Origin: Caenorhabditis remanei
Taxonomy: Eukaryota > Nematoda > Chromadorea > Rhabditida > Rhabditidae
NCBI RefSeq assembly: GCF_010183535.1
Contig: NC_071331.1
Coordinates: 18,290,001-18,354,000 of the forward strand
Reading direction: 5' to 3'
DNA length: 64,000 nt
Shown: piece by piece, positions 12,090 to 24,119 of the stretch
Layout: each line of letters starts with the position of its first letter
How positions within the stretch are numbered: the first letter of the stretch is position 1
Translations under genes and position numbers: made by a program
Notes under the pieces: model-generated
The model's input: only the letters and a program-made list of their open reading frames with translations
The model's database searches: none
What the model was told of the DNA's origin: nothing

Positions 12090-12541
12090 ATTGTTTACAG
12101 ATATGTTCGATTCTATTAGGAGATACATGAGAAGGCATTGTCCAATACGAGAATCCTCTCTCATCAAAATATCGAAATGTTTTAGTTGCGTTGTTATAGA
12201 ATTCCGGTAGGTAATCAATCATCTCTCATTTCCCTTTACAGTCCTTGATTAGTTGTGCATGTCGACTCCTTGCCATTTCATACGTCATGACGTGCTAACT
12301 TTTTCTGAAAACAAAATAATTAGACCCTTCGATAAAATGTTTGCTAACAGCAATATCAACTACATAGGTGTGTACTATTTTTCAAAAGTCCAACAATTTT
12401 CAAAATGTATCTACTGTCCACTTGAGGAATGGAGTCAAGAATGTATAATTTGTATTTTATATTCGGTAGGAATTTTAGCATTTGTTCTTTCATTGTTTGA
12501 TAAACTTTATCATTTTTGAAACTCTTCACTCCTTTTGGCCA
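12090..12541 (-). pseudogene. fragment of acyltransferase copy 3 (3' exons)
   Basis: From about 12117 to 12541 the DNA matches 9779-10200 of copy 3 almost base for base, including the intron between those exons. The stretch before 12117 is only weakly similar. Match stops sharply after the shared word CCTTTTGGCC (about 12532-12541). Small deletions (for example three bases near 12281) and substitutions have accumulated. No AT3 domain or start is attached, so this is a partial duplication and not a gene. Confidence 0.85.
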
Positions 12542-12832
12542 CTGTAGAAGAGTTTCGCTTAATCATATCGAGGGAAGTAGCATTGTTCATATCACACATC
12601 AATGACTTTATCAGTTAGTTTTTTTCTTGATAATGAAGTTCTGGAAAGACAAGTCGTATATTGTTGTCGAATAATCCGATTGCATGTTGCCTTGTAATCA
12701 CGAATTTGTCGAACTCATATAAGATATCTTTAAGAACCATGCTGCGCGAAAATCATTTATTAATTCAATTATTGACACCTGATTTGTTTCAAACAATATA
12801 AATGAGCAGTACAACGTAACAGTTTAAAAAAA
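12542..12832. other. spacer with a possible short coding relic
   Basis: The minus strand from ATG 12740 reads about 40 codons with natural composition (MVLKDILYEFDKFVITRQ...) to a stop near 12615. It has no recognisable family and no splice partner. Possibly a relic carried along with the duplication. Confidence 0.35.
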
Positions 12833-15800
12833 CTACAACTTTTTACAAATATCAGTCCAAAGATGTCTGATATGTTCAATACCATGAGGAGACAAATGTG
12901 AAGGAGTTGTCCAATACGAGAAACCTCTTTCATCGAAATATCGGAATGTTTTGGTTTCTTCATTGTAGAATTCTGGTACGTAGTCCACCATTACGCACTT
13001 TCCTTTACAGTCTTTCACCAGCTGGGCATGCCGTTTTCGTGCCATTTCGTATTCATGAGGCCTCACGAGCATGTTCTGAACAAATTGATAATGGTTTGTG
13101 TGTTATTATCACTAGCTCACATCTATGATGACTGGATCGGTCTCATTTTTTATCAATGGAGCAATTTTCGAAATGGCTCCTCGATTGATACGTGGAAGAG
13201 CATCAAGAATATACAGTTTGTATTTTATATTTGAGATGAACTTCAGCATTTGTTCTTTCATCGTTTGATAAATTGGATCATCCTTGTAACTTTTTACTTT
13301 GTCTGGCCATGGTGCTCCGATTGACATGTATCTGACGAAAAATTAAGGTTTCCATTTGAACTATTTTCAAATGATTACCTGGTGAATATAAATGCGTAAT
13401 CTGGTTTTTCTTTACGAATTCGTTCTTCGAAATCGGTGAAATTTGCTTTACACATTTTACTCTGAGCACTGGGGTAGAGTGGCTCACATCCTGAAAAAAA
13501 CGGCTCTTTATGATTTAACGGGGGTTTTAAGAATTAACGGGGGTTTTAAAAATAGACGGGGGTTTTAAGAATAGACGGGGGTTTAAAGAATAGACGGGGG
13601 TTTTGAGAATAAACGGGGGTTTTTGACAAGTTCTATTTACTTGTACTAAGAAAATCCCAAAATGGTCAGAAATGACTACACTCCCTCCAGAATACATTTT
13701 TTTCATAAGCTTTTCCAATTTTTTTGGTTTTTTTAAATTTTTTTTCTGCATTTTCTTATTTACTTATCTATTTTGTACGTCGCATTGTTTTTTGATCAGA
13801 GAAGTGTAATAATTGATCTCCTTCTTCTTTTGCTCTACATTTGAAATCGACGAAACGGCGATGTTTCGGGCGAAATATAATCGGGATCATATGGTAGATC
13901 GTCCAACTGTTTGGGTTTTTGGATTGCTGGAAAGGAAGACTAATATGGTAGATTCGATAACCCTGCTGCCCATAATCAGACATAATCTGAAACCTGGTAT
14001 GATTTCTGAAAAAATAAGAGATTTTTGCAAGAACAACGATTATCAGCGATAGGGGCTTTGTTCAAGGAGGGAATGAAGAGCGCGAACATTGAAAAACGTC
14101 TTGACATTCCATCAGCATCAGTACGATGTTGGTCACCTTCAAAAAGGATGGAAGTCTCTAAGAAAGGAAAAAAATCCGGCCCACCAGCAACAGGCAACAC
14201 TTGTAGGACTCGAGAAATAATCAAAAGAAAAAAATCTCCCGCAATTATGATATAAGAGGTTGTAAATTTCAAAAAAAAAAGTTTTGAAGTGAAAACGCAA
14301 AGTTTTAAAGAAAAACTGTAGTGATTATACTTTGTTTCTAGAACATTATATTCCTTCTACTCCAAATTATAGTCAAAAGGCACTTCGACCTCAAGTCCCG
14401 ACCGGTCCACGCTCCCCATATCGCGGAATCCCTCCAAAGACATCTGCTAGAAATTGGTGAGCTTCCAGATTTACTAGGAAAAAGGTTAATAGAGCTAAGA
14501 CTGAAGCTTCTGAGTCGGGCACCGACCCAGAAGAAGTCGAGTCACTAGGGAGATTTACCGGTAAATTCCGGCGATAAATTAAACAGGGCACGTGAAAGGT
14601 CAGATGACGTGTAAAAATATTTGGAATTTTTCACACGTAGAAATAAATCCAAAAGTATTAATTTCATTCTATTTACCGGTAATTAACCGGTAATTTTTGG
14701 TAAAATTTACCGAAACGTTCTGGAAATTCACACTGCTAGGAATCTGGGATATTCTTCTGTATGCGGCCCAGCCATCGCTGATAATCGTTGTTCTTGCAAA
14801 AATCTCTTATTTTTTCAGAAATCATACCAGGTTTCAGATTATGTCTGATTATGGGCAGCAGGGTTATCGAATCTACCATATTAGTCTTCCTTTCCAGCAA
14901 TCCAAAAACCCAAACAGTTGGACGATCTACCATATGATCCCGATTATATTTCGCCCGAAACATCGCCGTTTCGTCGATTTCAAATGTAGAGCAAAAGAAG
15001 AAGGAGATCAATTATTACACTTCTCTGATCAAAAAACAATGCGACGTACAAAATAGATAAGTAAATAAGAAAATGCAGAAAAAAAATAAAAAAAACCAAA
15101 AAAATTGGAAAAGCTTATGAAAAAAATGTATTCTGGAGGGAGTGTAGTCATTTCTGACCATTTTGGGATTTTCTTAGTACAAGTAAATAGAACTTGTCAA
15201 AAACCCCCGTTTATTCTCAAAACCCCCGTCTATTCTTAAAACCCCCGTCTATTCTTAAAACCCCCGTCTATTTTTAAAACCCCCGTTAATTCTTAAAACC
15301 CCCGTTAAATCATAAAGAGCCAAAAAAACTCGATAAGAAAAAACTACTGTGATGATTCCACTTACCGAATGCCGATCCTTGCATAATACTCTTTGCTTTA
15401 GATGAGCATTCCTGATAGAACATTCTGGCGTGGTTCGCAGTCCAACTGTTACCAATTGTAGCAAATTTGTACTTCCCGGTTTTGGAGAGACCCTGAATCG
15501 TTATTTATTTTTTTCAGAATTACTAATATCATTCAATCTTTTACCGTATGCCTGCACCATCCAAGTGGCGTCTTTGGATTCTCGTAAACACATGTTGGAT
15601 CAAAGAGATTTCTATTGTCATTGACACTCCATCTGTGGTTCAGACGTTCCGCGTCGTCTGGAATTTACTGTTAAAACTCTATTTTTTTAATTATGTCCTT
15701 ACCAACTGTCATATCATCCGTCACATTATCCAGACTCGAGAAGTTCCTTTCCATGCTATCAATATGATCCGTGATTTCATCTTTGTTGATGACAACAACA

Positions 15801-17190
15801 TTTAAGAAAAACAAAACGACAACAATGAGTCCAATACTCGTTGAAGACAGTTTCAGATACCATTTCTCATATGTTTCGTAAGTGATGATGGCAAGAATTA
15901 CAGATGAAGCAAGAGCAGAGATCAATACTGAAATAAATTAAATAAGAAGAGAGTCACGAGACCTTGTGCTCTAACAGTATTTGTTTCCATCACATGTGAG
16001 TTTCCAATATGCATAGATAGGCCAATGAATGAGATATAAAGAATATGAGATATCTCCGATGTAGGTCAAAACTTTGTTTGACAAGATCAAATTATCTTCG
16101 GAGATCAGCATGAGAAAGCCAGTTCCCATTGTGACAAGCGGTCTGTAGAAAAGAAATTGAAAGTCCAACAATCACAATCTAACTCACCTGACCACCGTAG
16201 CCGGCAATGTCAAAGGGAACAAGTTGATACAAATCAAACAGATCAAAGAAACAAATGCAGCTGGCTGTGAGTATTTCAGAAACATTGAAAATCTCTCATT
16301 CGGACAACATTCCACTTCTTGGCTCTCTTCATCTCCGAGTAACTGTTTGCACTCTGGTTCCCCTTCTTCTTCGTTAATGAGAACTTGGTATTGGAATTGG
16401 GATTTTGAGATACCAAGAAGATATACTACCATTCCTGTAATTTTTGCTAGAATCTCTTTGAATCTTTATGAAAAAACTCACCTATCAAAAACTGCCAAAT
16501 CCTCGCAAAGACACTGTTGAAGGCTACTGTAGCTGGAGATGAATAGAAATGTACAAATGAAATGAACCCGATGATTCCATAGTATCCATATCGGAACTTT
16601 TCCGGAATCTTTGTTGCAATCATAAAAATGAATGGAACCAAGAAGTAAAATTGAATTTCCACGGATAAAGACCATGTATGAGTGAAGATGTCAACAGCGA
16701 TGGATAACTGTAAATATGAAAGTTTTGAGGTCGATCTGATTTTACTTACCAATTGAAAATAATCTTCTTGTACTGTTTTCGGCCTATTTGAGACAAAAAG
16801 CAGTGCGTGAATAGCAGATTCTTGATTAGTTTCAATGGCCGTGTCCGGGAAGAAATTGTAAAGACAAATCATGGCAATGAAGATTATAAGTAGGTACAAA
16901 GGCAAAATTCTCTTGAATCGTTTTGAATAAAACAAGCTGACCAGGGAACAAGGCGATTGATTTTCAGCTCTTTTTAGTAACATACACATCAAGAATCCAG
17001 AGAGAACAAAGAATCTGGAATAATATGCTATGTATGTTCAAGGGAACGAAGAAACTTACTGATCGACTCCGAGATATCCATTTGGACAGAATTCTGGGTA
17101 AAAATGGAATCCAAGTACCACAATAATAGCAAGAGCACGGATGCCCTGCAGGTCTAATCGTTTGGATGGTTTTGGCTTCGGTGGCTCCAT
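12833..17190 (-). CDS. AT3-SGNH acyltransferase (oac family), copy 4, Merlin element in an intron
   Basis: It starts at ATG 17190 (MEPPKPKPSKRLDLQGIR) and ends at TAG 12833. All exons join in frame, for about 690 aa. Key features are R-X10-H (IRALAIIVVLGFH), VDQFFVLSGFLMC, KRFKRILPLY, IHWPIYAYWKLTC, a final helix GLIVVVLFFLNVVVIN, SGNH block I TIGNSWTANHA and the C-terminal HLSPHGIEHIRHLW. The usual catalytic Asp three residues before this His is not seen in any copy, so the SGNH chemistry is uncertain. The intron between SAF and GCEPLY (13494-15364) contains a 1820-bp transposon beside its 3' splice site, yet donor and acceptor remain intact. Other introns are about 50 bp. Confidence 0.9.
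13502..15321. mobile_element. Merlin-type fold-back DNA transposon, 1820 bp
   Basis: The ends start GGCTCTTTATG and are flanked by the 8-bp direct repeat AAAAAAAC (13494-13501 and 15322-15329). Arms 13502-14050 and 14774-15321 are inverted copies of about 548 bp, nearly perfect. Each arm begins with about six tandem ACGGGGGTTTT units and then carries a transposase remnant: plus strand from 13813, minus strand from 15011. The remnant reads FEIDETAMFRAKYNR, then WVFGLLERKT and TLLPIIRHNLKPG. This resembles the Merlin/IS1016 (ISXO2-like) DDE domain, whose known elements have 8-9-bp target duplications. The 723-bp spacer holds a separate helix-turn-helix relic. The transposase is internally deleted, so the element is non-autonomous. 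Confidence 0.85.
14036..14255 (+). pseudogene. helix-turn-helix transposase relic (Tc1/mariner-like N-terminus)
   Basis: It reads LSAIGALFKEGMKSANIEK, then RLDIPSASVRCW, and a basic stretch with GPPATGNTCRTREIIKR. The order fits the N-terminal DNA-binding region of Tc1/mariner-type transposases. It sits in the spacer of the Merlin fold-back and has no catalytic domain. It is probably a foreign fragment captured by, or nested in, the element. Confidence 0.5.
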
Positions 17191-18148
17191 TAACCTGAAG
17201 AAAAAACTGAAATTGAAACCCTAGAATTGTGTGGGATGAGAGAAATCCGAGTCAATAAACTTGCAAAAATTGGAAAATGAAACTTGTAAAACTATAATCT
17301 GACACTGATGCGTTCATACCATGCTGCACAAACACAGGTGAAACAAGGCAGACGTGGACGAGAAAAAGGGAACAATACACAATGTAAACGACTCTTCGTT
17401 CATAAATTGTGGGCTCGCTTCACCAGAAAAGAGCTTGCATTTTGAATGAAAAGCTAGTACGTACTTGAGACCTTCTTGTTACAAATCGTTTCCAGGTAAC
17501 CAGCATTTCAGAATTTCTCTAGGTTGAACTCTTGGTATTTTTTGTAAAAAGCTGTTCAAACAAGACATGCCAAAAAGGATTTGTTTGGCAATCAATCGGA
17601 AATTGGGGGAGGTTTGCAGGGATGGTATGATCCATTGCAAAATCAAAATGCTGAAAGTTGTATCCGGGTGTCTAAGGTGGTGCTCTTTCACAACCTGCTT
17701 TGACAAAATTCTCGAATTTATAGTTGGTCCTTCTGGGTTTGCATCGTGTCATAATAATATTTGCAGCTATGTGTTGAATGAGATATTTTAAATTTCAGAA
17801 GTTTATATTTTTTCACCTTTTCAACATACCGCCCAATCCAGAATTTACAGTTTAAATTTCTACTTGAAAACCACGAAAAATGGATGAGTTGGAACTCACG
17901 GCAAAAATAACAATTTTTTTCTGTCCAGATTTCTCAAATTGAAAAATCTGCTCCAAAATAAACTTCACGTGAAAATTTTTCTTTTTTCAGATCTTCAATA
18001 TTGGTCCAGAATTTTCAACTTGGAAAATCTGCTATCCAGTTTTTATATTTTAATAAATCTGCTCTGTCAAAATTGGGGTGGTCCAAATATTTTTGAATTT
18101 TTGAAATTTTTCTTCAAGTTTCTGAACTTTTGAAATTTCAACCGTCTT

Positions 18149-18191
18149 ATTATCGAAATAAAAAAGTTCCGACATTTTTTATTTCGATAAT
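18149..18191. repeat. perfect 17-bp inverted repeat (hairpin)
   Basis: ATTATCGAAATAAAAAA is followed after nine bases (GTTCCGACA) by its exact reverse complement. It could form a stable hairpin. No promoter or function is evident. Confidence 0.8.
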
Positions 18192-18856
18192 ATATCTCTC
18201 TGATAATCCCCTGACATATCGCTTCCTGTTCTCTGAGCTCAAAAAAGCCACCCAGTTTTTTGTGCAAAACCAGAGGAACTAACTTGATTCTTCTAATTTA
18301 ATTTCTTCGAATAAGTCATACGTTAACACAGATTTAATTTAGTACGTTGTATTGTGATCTGGAAGAATTTCTAGAGAGGGTCAAACACAATGTTTGATCT
18401 CTCATTGGACATTGATGACATATTGAAGTTTTTTAAGACCGGGAAAGGTGGAACGCAGTTCTGATAGAAAAAATCTGAAAAAGTCTGAAAACAGCTCATT
18501 TCACTTCATTAAATCACACAAGGTTGGAGAGATCTTATCAATTAGGAGAGATCAGATAATACATAGAATAAAAAGGCGATTTTATTCTTTTTACTCATTT
18601 TCCTCCCGAACGAATCGTGTGAATCGATTCAGTGTACTCTCCGAGACCTGTGGGTCGATGCTTCTGAAATATCTGATAATTAATTAACTCGTCTCTGAAA
18701 ACGTCCACTTACCTGAAAGCCGAAAGAAGTCGTTGCCTGAAGAAGTTTGCCTCGTGACCACGCGAGTATTGGTGCTCGGGCAATTGAGCTTCAACGCCTG
18801 CAAAGTCGACACTTGACCGTGGGAATATTTATGGTATTGTGGGACATCTTAGAACC

Positions 18857-18863
18857 TATATAA
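18857..18863 (+). promoter_or_regulatory. TATA box of cal-3
   Basis: TATATAA sits 79 bases before the first ATG (18942), followed by a C/T-rich start region. It is a plausible core promoter. Confidence 0.5.
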
Positions 18864-18941
18864 CCCCCTCTCAACCTAAGAAATTTCACCACCCGTGTTT
18901 TCAATCGAAAGGACATTTCACTCATCTAATCAGCTCTCATC

Positions 18942-21900
18942 ATGTCAAATATTTTCGTGTCGGATCGAAAAATCGAGCTATCAGCTAAATGTTTTCGTGT
19001 CGCCTCGACGAAAGGACATAAAAGTCAACATCCTACTGTACCGGAGACTATAAAATTCAACATTACTCATGGATTTCCAAAGATTCCAAAGAGTTTCTGG
19101 CTTTCATTCGAAGCAACCATGTCGAGAAATACGGTAAGTCTTTATTTTTGGTTAGGAATCTACTGTATTGAACCTTCCTTTTCTCATTACTCACCATCGA
19201 CAGTCCATGCAGTGGCAATGCCCATAAGGACAAAGAACAGAGTGATCAGTCGGAAGAGCATTGTTGTTCGACGACGAGTTAATCCAAATCTGAAAATACT
19301 TCTCCTTGAAACCTCAATGTCCATTTACAATTCCATTCAATTTGAGAGTGTATACAACGTGAAACGGATTAAATGCGAAAGAAAGACAACAATAGTTTTA
19401 CGACGTCAGGTGTATCCTTGGGGAACTCGGTCACAATTTTGTTTTCGTAATCTTTTTGGAATCAGAGATGGGTCCCGATGGACCATGGTGCTACAGTAAT
19501 CTCTTCTGAAAGTTCACGTGATGGTCACGTGCCATCTACTCATCCAGCAGCCGCAGCTATTATTGGTTCAGTACCTCCTCGAATATCTCTGAACTCTTAC
19601 AAGAACCGTCAACTTGTGAGGGGATTCTCTTTTTATTTGAAATGACGATTGATCAGACCAATGCCCATTGCACACGGAAATAGTATACGATTCGAGGAGA
19701 TCGCAGACAGAGAACCTCTTGAACAAATCGCAATGCTCGGGGGGTAAGATGAGCAAAAAGGCGGACGAAACGGAGCGAAAAAGATGAAAAGAGCTTTTCG
19801 GAATTGGGAAAAAAGGGAGAGAAATTGATACAGTCAAGAGTGAAATTTTGTTTTGTGGTGGTGAGGAGGAGATCCTATCAAGTTTTTTTGAGATTAAAAC
19901 CTTTTTCAAAAAAAAAACTATTTTTTATTACCTTATGTCTCCTAATCTTTATGACTTTTCCAGCGTGTCATCATGTCGGTTATGCGAACCAGAACCCTCC
20001 AAGAGGTGTTCGAAGAGTCGAAACTGGTGATTTCCCAACTGACAGAAGAGGAAATTTACGAGTTCAAAGAAGCATTTCAGCTTTTTGACAAGGTAAGAAT
20101 GATTCTTAAATTCTAACAAAACTATTCAGACATTCATATGATGAGCGGTCTGTCAGAAAAAGAAAAGAAAACAAGGAAACATATATGAGTCACCGAGAAC
20201 AAGAAACAATATTAATGAGTGTCATTTTTCAGGACGGAAACGGCACAATTTCGATCAAGGAACTGGGTGTTGCGATGAGAGCTCTGGGACAGAATCCGAC
20301 GGAACAAGTAAGGGCTACTGTATTGTAGATTACTGTACACTGAAAGATGATAAGGCTTGTCAAGATTACTGTAGAAACTCATTAATTTCAGCAAATGATG
20401 GAAATCATCCATGACGTCGACCTTGATGGAAACGGTCAAGTCGAGTTCCCAGAGTTTTGTGTTATGATGAAAAGGTAAGTGAGAATGAAAGTATATATAA
20501 CTCTCCCCTCTCTTTTTATATCCCCAAACGAATAGAAATACGAGAAAAGGCGCATGAAAAAAAAAGGGGGCGGCGTCCAATTTCTAGGCAACAGAAGCTG
20601 AGAAGTGCTGTCTGAAGAGGGGGTTCTTGGATAGTAGTAGTAGTTGTTGTGAGGAGTTGAGAATAAATGAAAATGAGTGACATAGTGGTTGGTAGGAAAG
20701 GGGAGAAACGTCATTTGGAGAAGATTTTGAAACAGAAATAAATTGAAAAAGGGAAAGGGGGATTAATGATGGGGAACTATGGAATAGAAAAACGGAGAAG
20801 GAAAGATTGAACGGATTGACCGGAACCTGAATAGCAGGTAATAAGGAAGAAATTCTTGAGGACGCTTCAAAACTGGGACACTTTGAAACTTGATGCAAAA
20901 AATAGGGACTGAAAATTCGAAGGTCACCTGTCTGTTGGGTGGTTAAGATCCAACAGTTTGGGATTCCTGAACAAGACTTTTTTGCAAAATGAATGGTTTC
21001 GAAACTACGGTCTTACTAGGCAAGGTGACCGTGGAATTATGAGACGTGACCTATATCATCGGAAAGCTGAGAAAACGGTTATTCCGAAAATCTATTCAGT
21101 TTTTGCCCTCGATGCCTGCTATTCGAGAGAAATAAAGTCAAAGTTCGGAAACATAGAGAATTATTACCTTTTTAACACGTGAAAATTGCAAAAAAAAATC
21201 ACAAAAAATTGTCAGTTTTGGCAATAATTTGTCATTTTTCGAAAATTTGATCTTGTTTTTCTTGAACACCAGGCCTTGAGGGCAAAAACTGAATATATAT
21301 ATATATTTGGAATCAGCATTGTCTCAGCTTTCCGATGATATAGGTCACGTCCAATAAGGGGATGCTCATAGAATATGTCATCTCAATAGCATTCTAGATA
21401 AAAATTTATGGAATTTTAGTGTCTTAGAACCCGTACTGAGTGAGTAAGAAGCCACATGAGCCGCGAAAAGTTGAGTAAACTCCTGAGGAAATATCTGGAA
21501 GACAGATCTGGAAGACATATCTGGAAGACAGATCTGGAAGATATATCTGGAAGACAGATTTAGGTCTCCGGATGTTTTCACACAATTTTTGTCAATACGA
21601 GACCAGATATGGCAGATGTCACCTGGCTAGAAAAAAACCTGTGACTTCGTTGTTTGACCTGCTCACTCGAAAGCTTCTCTCTTTGCAACATAAAACACCT
21701 AGAATAGAAAACTTCCTCTTAACTCCTACCTCTTTACTCGAATCTCATGAATGTTTCAAAAGATATGCAAAACGTTTTCACACTCACAAGAAACGTCACC
21801 TGAGATAGATTAATTCAAGCGTTATGGGGATGAGAAAAGAATAAATTATACAAAATGTTTGAAAACAAAACTATTTCTGGTTTCACCCCCTCCGGCTCAT

Positions 21901-23432
21901 TGAACTTTTTTATGAGCAATCGTAAAAAAGAGTAAAGAGAATTAGGAGGTGACGCAAACTTTTTTTGAAGTACTTTTGAGAAAAGGATACGCATGAAAAG
22001 GGGAACGGATGGGGGTGTCCGTTTGGGAATTCGACAATTAGAAAACGAACTTTTGGTGCCAAGAAGGAGAAGGTGTAAATATTATTAGTGGGTGCTAGGC
22101 TGGCACGGTGCCAGGTTGAATTCCCAACGGCCCCATAAACCGCTTATCCAAACAGATGTCAACACAAAATTCTGATTCATTTCCAGAATCATGAAGGAAA
22201 CCGACTCGGAAATGATTCGCGAGGCATTCAAAATCTTCGATCGCGACGGAAATGGAGTCATCACTGCGAATGAGTTCAAGTTGTTCATGGTATGTGTGGT
22301 TAGACTTGTCATCTCCAGAGGGACTCAAATGATCATCAATGTCTGTTTCAGATTAACATGGGCATGTGTTTCGATGAGTCCGAAGTGGAGGAAATGATGA
22401 ATGAGGTGGATTGTGATGGTAAGTGAATTAAAAAAGGGATCAGGGGGACAAGTGAATGACGTGGTGAAGGAAGTTCTGAAAGTGGATTGATGTAATGTAG
22501 TAGAGGTATATCCCTGAAGAAAAGAGCGTGGATTTCGAGATTAAGTTTTGGAAAGAAAGTATAGTAATCTGATCAAACGGTTTGAGGGAACTGAAAAAAT
22601 AAACTTGTTTCGCACGATTCTCATAGTTTAACACGGGGGGATAACTTTCAATGGAACATTTAGCGAGAGCGAGCTTTTTCGAATTTTCGCAGAATTTAGT
22701 CATGATTATACTTTTCTGAAAGCTTACGGCGAGCTGAACCTGAAAGTATAAGAATTTAAAAATTTGAGCACTAACGAAGTGGGTTACGGTAGTTTGAAAC
22801 ATTTCGGTATTTTCGGAAATTTTCGAAATTCTGTAACTTTCTTATTTCTCGGTATTTTCTGAAGATTTTTGGCTCAAATTCTGGGGAATGGAGTGGGCTT
22901 GTCAGGAAAAATACTACTGGTACAAATTTTTGAATTTTACATACTTCTCACCACGGAATGATAAAATTGTCCGGTTTCATCATTTTCGAGTTGATTTAAA
23001 TATCTGGACAAATGGTTTTACAGACAGACAGACACCGTCAGAGAAACTTTTTGGTGGGAAATTCATCAAAATAAGAATGGAATACCCATTAGCTTGTCAA
23101 ATTTTTACCAATGATTTAGCCAGATATTGTCCAACTATTGTCAATTGCTCCTGAAGTATTATCCTGAAGTTTTTATCAATTTTAGCAAGAAACAGCTACC
23201 GTATAACTACAAAAATTCCAAAAAAGTAAAGTACAACATTATGAACAAAAAACTCTCTGTGATGTGGGAAATCTGGACAAACAGTAACATATGTAGCGAC
23301 AGACTTCCCACAAGAAATTAACAAAAATTTGTTTTTTTTTTTTACTTTTTTAACACTCATCTCTGAACCCCATTATCGTTTTTAGGAAACGGAGAGATCG
23401 ACTACGAAGAATTTGTCAAGATTTTCAGCTGA
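18942..23432 (+). CDS. cal-3: calmodulin-like protein CAL-3 with long N-terminal extension
   Basis: A four-EF-hand calcium sensor. Exons: 18942-19409, 19466-19615, 19964-20092, 20233-20307, 20392-20474, 22187-22289, 22352-22418 and 23386-23432. The core starts near [15 protein letters not shown]. All four loops are canonical: [36 protein letters not shown] and [12 protein letters not shown]. It ends FVKIFS. The identification as cal-3 rests on this core and on the neighbouring IQSEC gene, recalled synteny from C. elegans M02B7. The N-terminal part is unusual: either ATG 18942 (about 206 extra residues) or the in-frame ATG 19218 could be used. A segment at 19134-19203 has good splice signals but removing it shifts the frame. 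A Tc4-like relic and a 14-bp tandem repeat lie in the long intron 5. Confidence 0.85.
20960..21362. mobile_element. degenerate Tc4-like fold-back MITE in cal-3 intron
   Basis: The left part (ACTAGGCAAGGTGACC, then GTGACCTATATCATCGG and GAAAGCTGAGAAAACG) is mirrored on the right by CAGCTTTCCGATGATATA and GGTCACGTCC. It shares internal words with the better-preserved copy at 35001-35287. The outer ends are eroded. Confidence 0.65.
21488..21562 (+). repeat. tandem repeat, about 14-bp unit TCTGGAAGACAGA
   Basis: Five imperfect copies of TCTGGAAGACAGA/TATA lie in the long cal-3 intron. Confidence 0.8.
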
Positions 23433-24119
23433 TCTTCTTATAAATATCTTTCAACAGAAACAGAACATTTTGCTATACATCTTTTCCTCGTTTTTCATGG
23501 ATAAGACTCGCTTTCCGTTTTTGTCTCCAGGTGATTGTTTTCTATATAATACGTAAAAGTTGTATATGATATAACAAGTAAATAAGAAAAGTTGTACATA
23601 TATTAAAGGAATAATAAATGAAGTTATTTAATCAAAGGTGTTGTGGATATTTTCATTGACTTTTCAACGGGTTTTTGGATGCGGTATAGAAATTTTCTGG
23701 GGAGTCGAACATAGAGGAATGATATGGAACAGTGAAATAGTAGTTCTCAAGATGTGTGATAAATTTGAAAATACGTAATTTTTGATCTCCGGAACAATAG
23801 CTCAAAAATTACTACAAGAGGAAATAGCAAAAAGAAAATTGAATTTCAATATTTTCTAGGAACAAGAAAGGTTACGTAACTGCTTACGCGTAGGAGATAT
23901 ACCTGTACTATTTCCGGATGACAGGAACTCCGATGTTATTTTAGAATGAAGTTTGTTGGAATAAAAAAGAAGGGGATCAGATGTAGATCATCTGAGATAA
24001 TCTATTTGTGAGTAGATCAGATTGTTGGAATAAACAATTTAGTAGTGTACTAAGAATCGGAATCATCTTTGAGGTGTTCGGAATGAAAACAAAGTTCTGT
24101 AACATGTTGGCTTGATCTG

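Larger units (their letters stand above)
17191..18941. other. intergenic between oac copy 4 and cal-3
   Basis: No gene is supported. It contains a perfect 17-bp hairpin (18149-18191) and, at its right end, the TATA-containing promoter of the next gene. Around 17480-17700 both strands have short open frames that I cannot assign. Confidence 0.5.

Noticed and set aside
14697..15056. Plus-strand 119-codon frame in the right arm of the fold-back
   Set aside because: It is the complement of the transposase remnant; only the minus-strand reading here resembles a known protein.
17479..17706. 75-codon minus-strand frame upstream of oac copy 4
   Set aside because: No start or splice support and no family I recognise; could be an old transposase scrap but evidence is insufficient.
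20584..20898. Ser/Pro-rich minus-strand frame in the cal-3 intron
   Set aside because: Low-complexity composition from a purine-rich intron; no splice context or homology.
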